64,000 nt of DNA from Nitrospira sp. (GTDB lineage Bacteria > Nitrospirota > Nitrospiria > Nitrospirales > Nitrospiraceae). The notes beneath the pieces were generated by a model. It saw only the letters and a program-made list of their open reading frames with translations, searched no databases and was not told the DNA's origin. Of the stretch, positions 43,622 through 51,978 are shown piece by piece (positions within the stretch are counted from its first letter, which is position 1; every line of letters begins with the position of its first letter). The stretch is from assembly GCA_016873495.1 (NCBI GenBank), contig VGXC01000003.1, positions 51,317 to 115,316 on the forward strand, given 5' to 3'. A program made the position numbers and the translations under genes.

Positions 43622-45007
43622 ATGATACACGGATGCAGGCCCCATAGAGCCCTCGCCTCTGCCCTGATCGCCCTGCTCCTCCTGCCTGCCTGGCCCAGCT
43701 CCGCCCGCTCGGCCGAGACCAAGGAATATGTCCTGGCTAACGGACTGAAGGTGCTGCTGGTCGAGTCCCCCAAAGCACCCGTGGTGACGGTTCAGATCTG
43801 GTACAAGGTCGGCTCCCGCAACGAGATCATGGGGCGGGCCGGCCTGTCCCACATGCTCGAGCACATGATGTTCAAGGGCACCCCCAAATACGGCAAGGGC
43901 CTCTTCTCTAAAATCATCCGCAAAAACGGGGGCAACGACAATGCCTTTACCGGCCAGGACTTCACCGGGTACTTCGAGAACCTGGCGGCGGACCGGACGG
44001 AGCTGGCGCTGGAGCTGGAAGCCGACCGGCTGCGCGGGCTCCTCTTGGACGACAAGGAATTCCAGCTCGAGCGGGAAGTGGTTAAGGAGGAGCGCCGGCT
44101 GAGGACGGAGGACGATCCCCAATCCTTCCTGGCCGAATCCCTCTTTGCCCAGGCCTTCCTGATGCACCCCTATCACTGGCCGATCATCGGCTGGTTTCCG
44201 GACCTTAACGCCATGACCAGGGAAGACCTCAAGCAACATTACGACACCTACTACGTACCGAACAACGCGACCCTGGTTGTCGTCGGGGACATCAAATCCG
44301 AGGTCCTGCTCCCGACTATCACGCGCCTGTTCGAGCCCATCCCAGCCAAACCCCTTCCGGCCGCCCAGATCGTGGCTGAGCCGGAGCAACGGGGCGAACG
44401 GCGGATTGTCGTGAAACGCGACGCCCAGTTGCCGACCATCATGGCCGGGTACCGGGTGCCGAATTTCAAGGATGAGGACGCATACGCCCTCACCGTCCTG
44501 GAATCCATCCTGTCGCACGGCAAGAGCGCGCGGCTGTATCAAAGCCTGGTCTACGAGCAGAAGAAAGCCTTGGCCGTCGGGGCCGAATACAATCTGCTGG
44601 CCACGGACCCGGAACTGTTCTATTGCTTCGTCATGGTCAAGCCGGGGCAGAAGGTAGAGGACGTCGAGCAGGCCCTCTACAAGGAAATTGCCAAGCTGCA
44701 GGCCGCGCCCCCCTCAGCCAAGGAACTGGAGCGGGCCAAGAACCAGGTAGAGGCGGAATATATCTTCGGCCAGGATTCCAACTTCCGCCAGGCCATGCTC
44801 CTCGCTCAGGCCGAGACGGTCGGAGCCGGTTGGCGCCAGGTGGACCAGTTTGTAGAGCGCCTCCGCCGCGTCACGGCCGCGGATGTGCAGCGGGTGGCCA
44901 AGCGCTACCTGGTCCAGGACGCGCGCACAGTGGGCATCCTGATCCCGACACCGACGCCGCCTGCGGCTCCCGCACCGGCGCCAACTCTCATGAGCGAGGC
45001 GCGATGA
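43622..45007 (+). CDS. M16 family metallopeptidase (active-type subunit)
   Basis: Exported zinc peptidase of 461 residues, pitrilysin/mitochondrial-processing-peptidase type. After a signal peptide (ALIALLLLPAWPSSARS) the inverted zinc motif HMLEH (77-81) is intact, with the following downstream Glu in LEREVVKEERRLR. Two M16-like halves are seen (TRLFEPIPAKPLPA; YRVPNFKDEDAYALTVLESILSHGKSARLYQSLV). Its stop overlaps the start of the companion M16 gene, implying a heteromeric complex. Confidence 0.92.
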   Translation: MIHGCRPHRALASALIALLLLPAWPSSARSAETKEYVLANGLKVLLVESPKAPVVTVQIWYKVGSRNEIMGRAGLSHMLEHMMFKGTPKYGKGLFSKIIRKNGGNDNAFTGQDFTGYFENLAADRTELALELEADRLRGLLLDDKEFQLEREVVKEERRLRTEDDPQSFLAESLFAQAFLMHPYHWPIIGWFPDLNAMTREDLKQHYDTYYVPNNATLVVVGDIKSEVLLPTITRLFEPIPAKPLPAAQIVAEPEQRGERRIVVKRDAQLPTIMAGYRVPNFKDEDAYALTVLESILSHGKSARLYQSLVYEQKKALAVGAEYNLLATDPELFYCFVMVKPGQKVEDVEQALYKEIAKLQAAPPSAKELERAKNQVEAEYIFGQDSNFRQAMLLAQAETVGAGWRQVDQFVERLRRVTAADVQRVAKRYLVQDARTVGILIPTPTPPAAPAPAPTLMSEAR

Positions 45008-46416
45008 TGATCAAAACACAAACAGCAGAAGGCGGAACGCAGAAGGCAATCGGCCTGCTGCCTACTGTCTACTGCCTACTGCTGATCCTTGGCGGCTGCC
45101 TTGCGCTCCAGGCAGGGCCGGTACAAGCCGCCGACATCAACCCGGTCCGCTACGTCGCGCCGAACGGGCTCACCGTGCTCGTGCTGGAACAACATGCGCT
45201 GCCCATCGTGCAGGTCCACGCGCTGGTCAAGACCGGCTCGGTCCAGGACCCGCCCGGTAAGGCCGGACTCGCCAACCTCGTCGCCAACCTGCTGGACGAA
45301 GGCACCGCCACCCGCAGCGCCACGCAACTGGCCGAACAGATCGAATTCGTGGGAGGCCAGATGGCGGTGAAGAGCGGGGACGACTTCACGACCGCGTCGG
45401 TCAAGGTCCTGAAAAAGGACCAGGACCTGGGCCTGGAGCTCCTGGCCGACATCCTGCTACGCCCCTCTTTCCCGGAGAAGGAACTGCGGCGCGTCCGCAG
45501 CCAGATCCTGGGCGAGATGCAGAGCGAACAAGACGATCCGGGCACCATCGCCGCCAAGGCCTTCAACCAGCTCGTGTTCGACGGCCACCCCTACCGGTGG
45601 CCGGTGAACGGCACCGAGGCCACCCTGGCCACCGTCACGCGGAAGGACGTTCAGCAGTTTTACAGCCACGAGTACCTGCCGAACCAGACGATTCTCGCCG
45701 TCGTCGGCGACATCACCGCCGACCAGGCGAAGGCCCTGGTGGCCAAGCACTTCGGCGCCTGGAAACGGGGCGTCTCGCCGCCCCGCGTCATGACTCCGCC
45801 GGCGCCTCTGGCGAAACCGGTGGTCAAGCTGATCCAAAAGGAGCTGTCGCAGGCCACGATCATGCTGGGGCATCTCGGCGTCAGCCGGAACAACCCGGAT
45901 TACTATGCGATCACCGTGATGAACTACATCCTGGGGGCCGGAGGGTTTTCGTCCCGCCTGATGAACTCGATCCGCGACAACCAGGGCCTAGCCTACGGGG
46001 TGGGGAGCATGTTCGACCCAAACCTCATGCCGGGGTCCTTTATGGTCAGCCTCCAGACCAGGAATGAAACGGCCAATCAGGCCATCGCCGGCGTACTGGC
46101 CGAACTCAACGGCATCCGCGACGCCCCCGTCACGGACGAAGAGCTGGCCGACGCCAAGGCCTACCTGATGGGCAGCTTTCCGCTCCGCCTGGACACGACC
46201 GGCAAACTGGCCGAGGTGCTCAGCCAGGTGGAGTTCTATGGCCTGGGCATGGACTACTTCACCTCATATCCGAGTTGGATCGAGACAGTCTCCAAGGAAG
46301 ACGTCCTACGGGTGGCGAAACAGTACTTGAATCCCACGAACTATGCCCTGGTCGTGGTGGCCAACCAGACCAAGGCGCAGGTGAAGCCGACCGCCAACGC
46401 GACGGTGGCCAAGTAG
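45004..46416 (+). CDS. M16 family protein, catalytically degenerate partner
   Basis: 470 residues, overlaps the preceding gene at ATGA. N-terminal signal peptide (LLPTVYCLLLILGGCLA, possible lipobox LGGC) precedes M16 homology (VRYVAPNGLTVLVLEQHALPIVQVHALVKTGS). Where HxxEH should stand the sequence is GLANLVANLLDEG, lacking both His and the catalytic Glu. The R/Y motif region (DNQGLAYGVGSMFDPN) is retained. Pairing of an active and a degenerate M16 subunit is known for this family, and the gene order supports it here. Confidence 0.9.
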   Translation: MMIKTQTAEGGTQKAIGLLPTVYCLLLILGGCLALQAGPVQAADINPVRYVAPNGLTVLVLEQHALPIVQVHALVKTGSVQDPPGKAGLANLVANLLDEGTATRSATQLAEQIEFVGGQMAVKSGDDFTTASVKVLKKDQDLGLELLADILLRPSFPEKELRRVRSQILGEMQSEQDDPGTIAAKAFNQLVFDGHPYRWPVNGTEATLATVTRKDVQQFYSHEYLPNQTILAVVGDITADQAKALVAKHFGAWKRGVSPPRVMTPPAPLAKPVVKLIQKELSQATIMLGHLGVSRNNPDYYAITVMNYILGAGGFSSRLMNSIRDNQGLAYGVGSMFDPNLMPGSFMVSLQTRNETANQAIAGVLAELNGIRDAPVTDEELADAKAYLMGSFPLRLDTTGKLAEVLSQVEFYGLGMDYFTSYPSWIETVSKEDVLRVAKQYLNPTNYALVVVANQTKAQVKPTANATVAK

Positions 46417-46449
46417 CCCCGTCATTCGATCAATGCTGCCGAGGAAGCC

Positions 46450-47250
46450 GTGACCTCCTCCCTCACCCAGAAACACCGGACACTGGAGCAATTGCTCAAG
46501 GAGATGGGCTCCGTGCTCGTCGCCTATTCGGGCGGGATCGACAGCACGGTGGTGATGAAAGTCGCGCACGACGCGCTGGGAACCAAGGCCCTCGCCGTCA
46601 CCGCCGTGTCCCCCACCCTTCCGGAGATGGAACTGCAACAGGCTAAGCAGGTCGCGGACCAAGTCGGAGCCCGGCACCGGCTCATGGAAACCGACCAGCT
46701 CCGAATCCAGGACTTCGTGAAGAACGACGAGACCCGCTGCTACCACTGCAAGACAGACCTCTACCAAGGATTGGCACAGCTCCGGCAAGAAATGGCGATG
46801 GACGTCATGGTGGACGGCACCAACCTGGACGATCTGGGTGACGAGCGGCCCGGTCTCCTGGCCGCTCGGGAATGGGGCGTGCGGAGTCCCTTGGTGGAAG
46901 CGGGCCTGTCCAAGAAAGAAGTCCGCGAGCTGGCCAAGGAATTGGGACTGTCGAACTGGGAGAAGCCGGCGGCCGCCTGCCTCTCATCCCGCATTCAGCG
47001 GGGGACGCCCGTCACCGCCGAAAAACTGGCGCGCGTGGAACGGGCCGAGACGTTTCTGATGGAGCAGGGATTCCTGCAGGTCCGGGTGCGGGACAGGGAG
47101 GGAACAGCGCGGGTGGAGGTGGAGCTAGAGGAAGTCTCCCGGCTGCTGGAGCCGGCCATGCAGCGCACCGTCACCGAACGGCTGCGGCAGTTCGGCTTCG
47201 CGGCCGTCACCCTTGACCCGGCCGGCTACCGCAAGGGCGGCGGCAACTGA
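46450..47250 (+). CDS. larE: ATP-dependent sacrificial sulfur transferase LarE
   Basis: 266 residues. PP-loop SGGIDS (27-32) adenylates the substrate; C177 in KPAAACLSSRIQRGTPVT corresponds to the Lactobacillus LarE Cys176 that is given up as sulfur donor; C97-x2-C100 (RCYHCKTDLY) adds further cysteines. LarE makes the nickel-pincer cofactor of lactate racemase, but LarB, LarC and LarA are absent here, so its recipient is unknown. GTG start after CCGAGGAAGCC. A terminator follows. Confidence 0.92.
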   Translation: MTSSLTQKHRTLEQLLKEMGSVLVAYSGGIDSTVVMKVAHDALGTKALAVTAVSPTLPEMELQQAKQVADQVGARHRLMETDQLRIQDFVKNDETRCYHCKTDLYQGLAQLRQEMAMDVMVDGTNLDDLGDERPGLLAAREWGVRSPLVEAGLSKKEVRELAKELGLSNWEKPAAACLSSRIQRGTPVTAEKLARVERAETFLMEQGFLQVRVRDREGTARVEVELEEVSRLLEPAMQRTVTERLRQFGFAAVTLDPAGYRKGGGN

Positions 47251-47262
47251 CTCCCTGCCAAT

Positions 47263-47292
47263 AAAAAAGCCCGGCTCGGAGCCGGGCTTTTT
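47263..47292. terminator. Bidirectional intrinsic terminator between larE and atpF
   Basis: GCCCGGCT (47269-47276), loop CGG, AGCCGGGC (47280-47287), then TTTTT (47288-47292); on the other side AAAAA precedes the stem. It therefore terminates both larE and the convergent atp operon. Confidence 0.85.
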
Positions 47293-47323
47293 CTCACATC
47301 TATCCTGTCCGCCTGTGCGCGAG

Positions 47324-47833
47324 TCAGTTTTTCTGGAATTGCTTGGCCGCGGCCGCCAGGGCTTCATCGGCCAGCCGGCGATGGTCCGCATCGTTCAGAC
47401 TGCGCCCCACCACCTTCTCCGCCACCAACAAGGCTAGGTCCGTCGTCTGGTTGCGGATGTCCTGAATCGCCTTGCGCCGCTCCGCATCGATCTCCCGCTG
47501 CGCATCCCCTTTGATCCGCTCCGCGTCGGCCTGTAAGCGCTGCTCGTTTTCTTCCTGCACCCGCTGGGCCCGCTCCCGGGCGGCTACGAACAGGGCCTCG
47601 GCCTCTTTGGACGCCGCCGCCAGCTTGGCCTCGTACTCCTGCATCTTCCGCTCGGCCTCGGCGCGGTGCCGGTCGGCTTGCTCCAGGCTTTCCCGGATCT
47701 TCCGCTCCCGCGCTTCCAGCGTCTCGAGAATCGGCGGGAAGGCATACTTGGCCAAGATCCAGAGCAGGATGGCGAAGGAGACGACCTCCCAGAACATCAA
47801 CGACGAAAAGAAGTGACTTTCAAACTGTGGCAT
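47324..47833 (-). CDS. atpF: F0F1 ATP synthase subunit b
   Basis: 169-residue peripheral stalk subunit. One N-terminal membrane span (FWEVVSFAILLWILAKYAFPPI) followed by a long charged helix rich in Ala/Glu/Arg. It is last in the atpZ-B-E-F order, before a terminator; the F1 subunits are not here. The upstream atpE is 137 bp away across the 122-bp repeat. Confidence 0.95.
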   Translation of the reverse strand: MPQFESHFFSSLMFWEVVSFAILLWILAKYAFPPILETLEARERKIRESLEQADRHRAEAERKMQEYEAKLAAASKEAEALFVAARERAQRVQEENEQRLQADAERIKGDAQREIDAERRKAIQDIRNQTTDLALLVAEKVVGRSLNDADHRRLADEALAAAAKQFQKN

Positions 47834-47850
47834 GGCGTGACTCTTTCTAA

Positions 47851-47972
47851 AGGATGCTCAAAACGGTCGTCCAACAAGGCCGCAGGGCACGAGGCCCCCG
47901 AGGCGTACTAGAGAAGTACGTTGAGGGGGTCACGCGCCCGAGAACGAAGTTGGAGGCCGTTTTCAGCATCCT
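47851..47972. repeat. 122-bp REP-like hairpin element between atpE and atpF
   Basis: The ends are inverted: 47851-47875 (AGGATGCTCAAAACGGTCGT...) against 47949-47972 (...GCCGTTTTCAGCATCCT), with 3 mismatches in ~24. Inside is a second inverted pair GTAC...GTAC around TAGAGAA (47905-47919). The element fills nearly the whole spacer and even contributes two bases of the atpE stop codon. Confidence 0.7.
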
Positions 47973-48201
47973 ACTTGCGCAGCCCCATGATGATGAACGC
48001 AATGACCAGGCCGTACAGCGCGATCGCCTCGACCAACGCGAACCCGATCCACATGTACTTGCCGACCCGCCCTTCGGCCTCCGGCTGTCGCGCGACCGCT
48101 TCGATCATCTTGCCGAAAATGTAGCCGATCCCGACCCCGGCGCCGGCAAATCCCGCCGCCGCTAATCCCATCCCGACCAATGCCGCTGCTGCTGCATCCA
48201 T
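47971..48201 (-). CDS. atpE: F0F1 ATP synthase subunit c
   Basis: 76-residue proteolipid: two membrane helices with the ion carboxylate in FALVEAIALYG. The residue after Glu is Ala, not Ser, and the Na+-type Gln is absent, consistent with proton coupling. GGAGGATC-like ribosome site precedes the start. Found between atpB and atpF. Confidence 0.95.
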   Translation of the reverse strand: MDAAAAALVGMGLAAAGFAGAGVGIGYIFGKMIEAVARQPEAEGRVGKYMWIGFALVEAIALYGLVIAFIIMGLRK

Positions 48202-48252
48202 GTCCTTCGATCCTCCCTTGAAAAGCTATGAGCCGATGGCTGGTTCTATTTT

Positions 48253-49005
48253 CTAGTGGGCGTGGGCATCGCCATGACCATGTAACGTGACCGCATCGCC
48301 CAAGTAGACACAGGACAACACCGTAAAGATATAGGCTTGGATGAAGGCAATGCCGACCTCCAGCCCATTCATCGCGATCGTAAAGGCGAAAGGCAGCCAG
48401 CCGATCAAGAGCCCGCCGCCGATCGCCAGGCCGAACAACACACCTAAGATCGTATGGCCGGCGGTCATGTTGGCGAAGAGCCGGACGGCCAGCGACACAG
48501 GCCGAGCCAATTGACTCACCAGCTCAATCGGGATCATCAGCGGCAGCAGCCAGCCCGGCGTGCCTGGCGGGACCAGGATGCCCAGGAACTTGATCCCGTG
48601 CAGCATGAACCCCAGCGCCACGCTCAAGGCATAGACCGAAACAGCGAAGACCGCCGTGACGATGATCTGACTGGTCACCGTGTACGAACCGGGAATCAGC
48701 CCCAATAAGTTGGAAAAGAGGATGAAGACGAAGAGCGTCGCCACCAGCGGGAAGAACTTCATCCCGTCCTTGCCCATGGTGTCCAGAATGATCCCGCGGA
48801 TGAAGTCCACCAATATCTCGGCCAGGCTTTGCAGTTTCGTGGGCACCATCTTACGGGCCGAGCCCCCGATCACCAAGAGCGCGGCCGCCAGGCCGACCAC
48901 GATCCACATCAGAATCACGGCCTTGTTGATGGAGATATCCAGGCCGAACAGCGAGATCGGAATCAACTCGTGCAGCTCAAACGGATGGAGCGGACTTTCT
49001 TCCAC
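48253..49005 (-). CDS. atpB: F0F1 ATP synthase subunit a
   Basis: 250 residues, five or six membrane helices. The essential Arg is in PVSLAVRLFANMTAGHTI. Starts at GTG (49003-49005) after GGAGATCGTAGGTCC; longer frames run into atpZ. The C-terminus HGHGDAHAH carries a His-rich tail, which may bind metal or be incidental. Confidence 0.93.
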   Translation of the reverse strand: MEESPLHPFELHELIPISLFGLDISINKAVILMWIVVGLAAALLVIGGSARKMVPTKLQSLAEILVDFIRGIILDTMGKDGMKFFPLVATLFVFILFSNLLGLIPGSYTVTSQIIVTAVFAVSVYALSVALGFMLHGIKFLGILVPPGTPGWLLPLMIPIELVSQLARPVSLAVRLFANMTAGHTILGVLFGLAIGGGLLIGWLPFAFTIAMNGLEVGIAFIQAYIFTVLSCVYLGDAVTLHGHGDAHAH

Positions 49006-49019
49006 GGACCTACGATCTC

Positions 49020-49256
49020 CTATTTCGGCCAGTTTTGCGCGACCCGCATGACGTTGCGAATGCCCGCGCCCACGCCCACCACCAACCCGATCACCAGGCC
49101 CCAGGGCCAAGACCCGAACAGGTAGGTATCCGCCACCCAGCCCAGCCCGCCCCCCACCACCAGCGAGGCGAGCAGTTCGGTCCCCATCCGGACCGCCTGC
49201 CCCAAGCCCGCGTAGAACGGATCGTTCGAGGGCGGCATAGCTATCCCGGCGGACAC
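49020..49256 (-). CDS. atpZ: AtpZ/AtpI-like ATP synthase assembly protein
   Basis: 78-residue protein with two membrane spans (ELLASLVVGGGLGWVADTYLF and GLVIGLVVGVGAGIRNVMRVA), the usual first gene of F0 operons. The start is uncertain: GTG 49256 or ATG at 49238. Its stop is 14 bp before atpB. Confidence 0.82.
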   Translation of the reverse strand: MSAGIAMPPSNDPFYAGLGQAVRMGTELLASLVVGGGLGWVADTYLFGSWPWGLVIGLVVGVGAGIRNVMRVAQNWPK

Positions 49257-49442
49257 CGGAGCGTTTCCGGCAGGCGGCCGAACAAAAGCGCGCTATTCAA
49301 TCAAAACAGCAAGTGGATTGTCAAGGTGAACGATGTGCGCCGAGATCAGAGCTCCCGGAAGAAGGTCCGTTCTTACCGATGCCCAAGAACGGCCGATTCG
49401 TCAAGTGGCCCCCCTGGAACCGCTTGTGGTACAACCAAGGGC

Positions 49443-50915
49443 ATGATTCGCCCGTCGCGCGCGCGGTTTCTGATGGAAGAGCGGCCGGAGCCGCTGGCGG
49501 TCTCGCTACCGCTCCCGGAAGCCGACCCATTTGAGTTACACCGCCGCTTAGCCGTGCCCGGTCGCCCGTCGTTTCTTCTGGAAAGCGGCAAGGGCGGCGA
49601 AGGGATCGCCCGCTGGTCGTTTTTGGGCAGCGATCCCTACTTGATGTTGTCCGGCAAGGGGGCCCGCTACGACCTGACGGGCCCTGGCGGGACGACCAGC
49701 CACGATGGGAATCCTTTCACGGCCCTAGCCGACCTCATGCGCGCCTCCCGCATGCCCAGGCCTGACGGCCTGCCCCCGTTTTTCGGCGGCGCGGTCGGTT
49801 ACCTGAGTTACGATGCAGTCCGACAGTTCAAGCGGCTGCCCAACCTGGCGGACGACGATCTGCTGGCGCCGGACCTGCAATTTGCCTTCATCGACCTGCT
49901 CGCCGCACTCGACCACCAGGAACGGACGCTCCACCTGATCTTCGCCCCGCCGATGGACCGGCTCTTGGGCGAGCCCCGAGAAAAGCTGTACCGGGAGGGA
50001 TGCGACCGGTTGGCGGAATTGGAAGCGCGACTGTCCGTCCCCCCTCGCGACCTCGACGCGCCGACGCCCGGCGCCTGCACCATCCTGCCGGGCCAATCGC
50101 AGGCCGAGTACATGGCTCGCGTCGAGCACATTCAGGAATACATTCGCACCGGGGACATCTACCAAGCCAACTTGTCGCACCGCTTCTCAATTGCCCTGCC
50201 GCAGGGCCGGACCATAGCGGAACAGGGCGCTTCGCTCTATCGGCGGCTGCGGCAGGTTAACCCCTCTCCCTTCGCCGGCTTGCTTGCGTTCGATGGTCTC
50301 TGCCTGGTCAGTTCTTCCCCCGAGCGGTTGGTCCGCCTGCAAGAACGGCACGTTGACACCCGCCCCATCGCCGGCACCAGGCCGAGGGGCCGCGACCTGG
50401 CCGAGGACCGGCGGCTGGCGGAAGAGCTGCTGACCAACCAGAAAGAACGGTCCGAACATTTAATGCTCGTGGACTTGGAGCGGAACGATCTGGGACGCGT
50501 CTGCCGATACGGCTCCGTGCGCGCGGACGAATTCATGGTCGTCGAGCGCTATTCCCACGTGAGTCACATCGTCTCCAATGTCACGGGAACATTACGCGAC
50601 GAGCTGGATGCCTTCGATCTGATCCCGGCGGTGTTTCCCGGCGGCACGATCACCGGCGTGCCGAAGATCCGCTGCATGGAGATCATTGAACAGATCGAGC
50701 CGGTCCGGCGCGGGCCCTACACCGGTTCATTGGGGTATCTGAGCTGGTCCGGCGATGTGGATCTGAACATCATCATCCGGACATTGGTCCTGAGCAAGGC
50801 TCACGGCTACTTGCAGGTCGGCGCCGGAATCGTGGCAGACTCGGACCCAGCCCGCGAGTATGAGGAAACGCTCTTCAAGGCGGAGGCACTCTTCAAGGCC
50901 CTCCGGGAGAATTGA
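49443..50915 (+). CDS. pabB: Aminodeoxychorismate synthase component I or anthranilate synthase component I
   Basis: 490-residue chorismate-binding enzyme. N-terminal LLESGKGGEGIARWSF and C-terminal chorismate domain (NLSHRFSIALPQGRTI, KERSEHLMLVDLERNDLGRVCRYG, GGTITGVPKIRCMEIIEQ) are clear. The motif PIAGTRPRG near residue 309 has Ala where E. coli PabB has the catalytic Lys, as in TrpE. The class IV aminotransferase 77 bp downstream argues for pabB; the residue leaves the assignment open. ATG 49443 is the natural start despite a long upstream frame. Confidence 0.82.
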   Translation: MIRPSRARFLMEERPEPLAVSLPLPEADPFELHRRLAVPGRPSFLLESGKGGEGIARWSFLGSDPYLMLSGKGARYDLTGPGGTTSHDGNPFTALADLMRASRMPRPDGLPPFFGGAVGYLSYDAVRQFKRLPNLADDDLLAPDLQFAFIDLLAALDHQERTLHLIFAPPMDRLLGEPREKLYREGCDRLAELEARLSVPPRDLDAPTPGACTILPGQSQAEYMARVEHIQEYIRTGDIYQANLSHRFSIALPQGRTIAEQGASLYRRLRQVNPSPFAGLLAFDGLCLVSSSPERLVRLQERHVDTRPIAGTRPRGRDLAEDRRLAEELLTNQKERSEHLMLVDLERNDLGRVCRYGSVRADEFMVVERYSHVSHIVSNVTGTLRDELDAFDLIPAVFPGGTITGVPKIRCMEIIEQIEPVRRGPYTGSLGYLSWSGDVDLNIIIRTLVLSKAHGYLQVGAGIVADSDPAREYEETLFKAEALFKALREN

Positions 50916-50980
50916 CGATTGAATCATTGTTGAATTGATGATTGAAAAACCGATCCATCGTCCATGTCAAAATCGTCAAT
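50911..50980. repeat. ATTGACGATT/AATCGTCAAT repeat, copy 2
   Basis: The arms 50911-50920 and 50971-50980 are identical to those at 39944-39953 and 39966-39975 but enclose 50 nt. It fills the spacer between the pabB-like gene and the aminotransferase gene, so it will lie in the transcript. Confidence 0.6.
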
Positions 50981-50992
50981 GAATCAATTCCT

Positions 50993-51853
50993 ATGTGGAT
51001 TTATCTGAACGACCGGTTCGTGGACCGGAAAGAGGCGTTGATCTCGGTCTTCGACCATGGTTTCCTCTATGGGGACGGGGTCTACGAGACGCTCCGCACC
51101 TATAGCGGGCGCTTCTTCATGCTCCAGCAACACCTCGCCCGGCTGCAACGCTCGGCGCGCCTGATCGGGCTGACCGTTCCACTCTCCGAGCGACAGTGGC
51201 CGGCGTTATTACGGGAGTCGGTGGTCCGTAACGAGCTCACGGACTCCCATCTGCGGATCACCCTCTCGCGCGGCGAGGGCGAGCTGGGCCTGGACCCGGC
51301 CCTCTGCCCGCGCCCCACCCTGGTCATCATGGCCAGGCCTATCGCAAAATACCCAGCCCACCTGTTTCAAGCAGGGGTCCCGCTGACGCTGGCCGTGACG
51401 AGACGCAACCTCGCCACGGCCCTGCCGCCCCAGATCAAGTCGCTGAACTTCCTGAACAACATCCTGGCGAAGCGAGAAGCGGGGGAAGCCGGGACCTTCG
51501 ATTCTCTCATGCTCAACGCGGAGGGGCTGCTCACCGAATGTACGACGAGCAATTTCTTTTTCGTATCCGGTGGTGGCCTCTACACGCCTTCCGTGGACTG
51601 CGGCATTCTGGACGGCATCACCCGGGAGGTGGTCCTGACCCTGGCGCGGGAGAACGGCCTGCCCGTCGAAGAAGGGCGCTATCCGGCGGAGGCCCTGGCC
51701 CATGCGGAAGAGGCCTTTTTGACCAATACCTCGATGGAAGTCATGCCGGTGCGCTCGCTCGACCAGCTTCCCATTGGACCCGGCCATCCAGGGCCTGTCA
51801 CCCGGAGGCTCCAAGAGCTGTTCCACTCCAACCTCGCACGATTCCTCACTTAG
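50993..51853 (+). CDS. Class IV aminotransferase (PabC/BCAT/D-AAT type)
   Basis: 286-residue PLP enzyme. Motifs: FDHGFLYGDGVYETLRTYSGR (N-terminal), catalytic Lys149 in PPQIKSLNFLNNILAKREA, TECTTSNFFF and TREVVLTL. Following the chorismate enzyme it could be 4-amino-4-deoxychorismate lyase, but branched-chain or D-amino acid aminotransferase activity cannot be excluded by motif. Start ATG 50993; the longer upstream frame spans the repeat. Confidence 0.88.
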   Translation: MWIYLNDRFVDRKEALISVFDHGFLYGDGVYETLRTYSGRFFMLQQHLARLQRSARLIGLTVPLSERQWPALLRESVVRNELTDSHLRITLSRGEGELGLDPALCPRPTLVIMARPIAKYPAHLFQAGVPLTLAVTRRNLATALPPQIKSLNFLNNILAKREAGEAGTFDSLMLNAEGLLTECTTSNFFFVSGGGLYTPSVDCGILDGITREVVLTLARENGLPVEEGRYPAEALAHAEEAFLTNTSMEVMPVRSLDQLPIGPGHPGPVTRRLQELFHSNLARFLT

Positions 51854-51978
51854 CCGGTCCTTCAAGCTCTCATCACAAGCAGCCGATACTGGTCGTGCGA
51901 GCTCTGCCCGGCACAGCGCGCCAGGGGGCTGCCTGCGTGAAAGGCCCATAGGTTTTGACAGGTAGGGGGGTGGATGCT

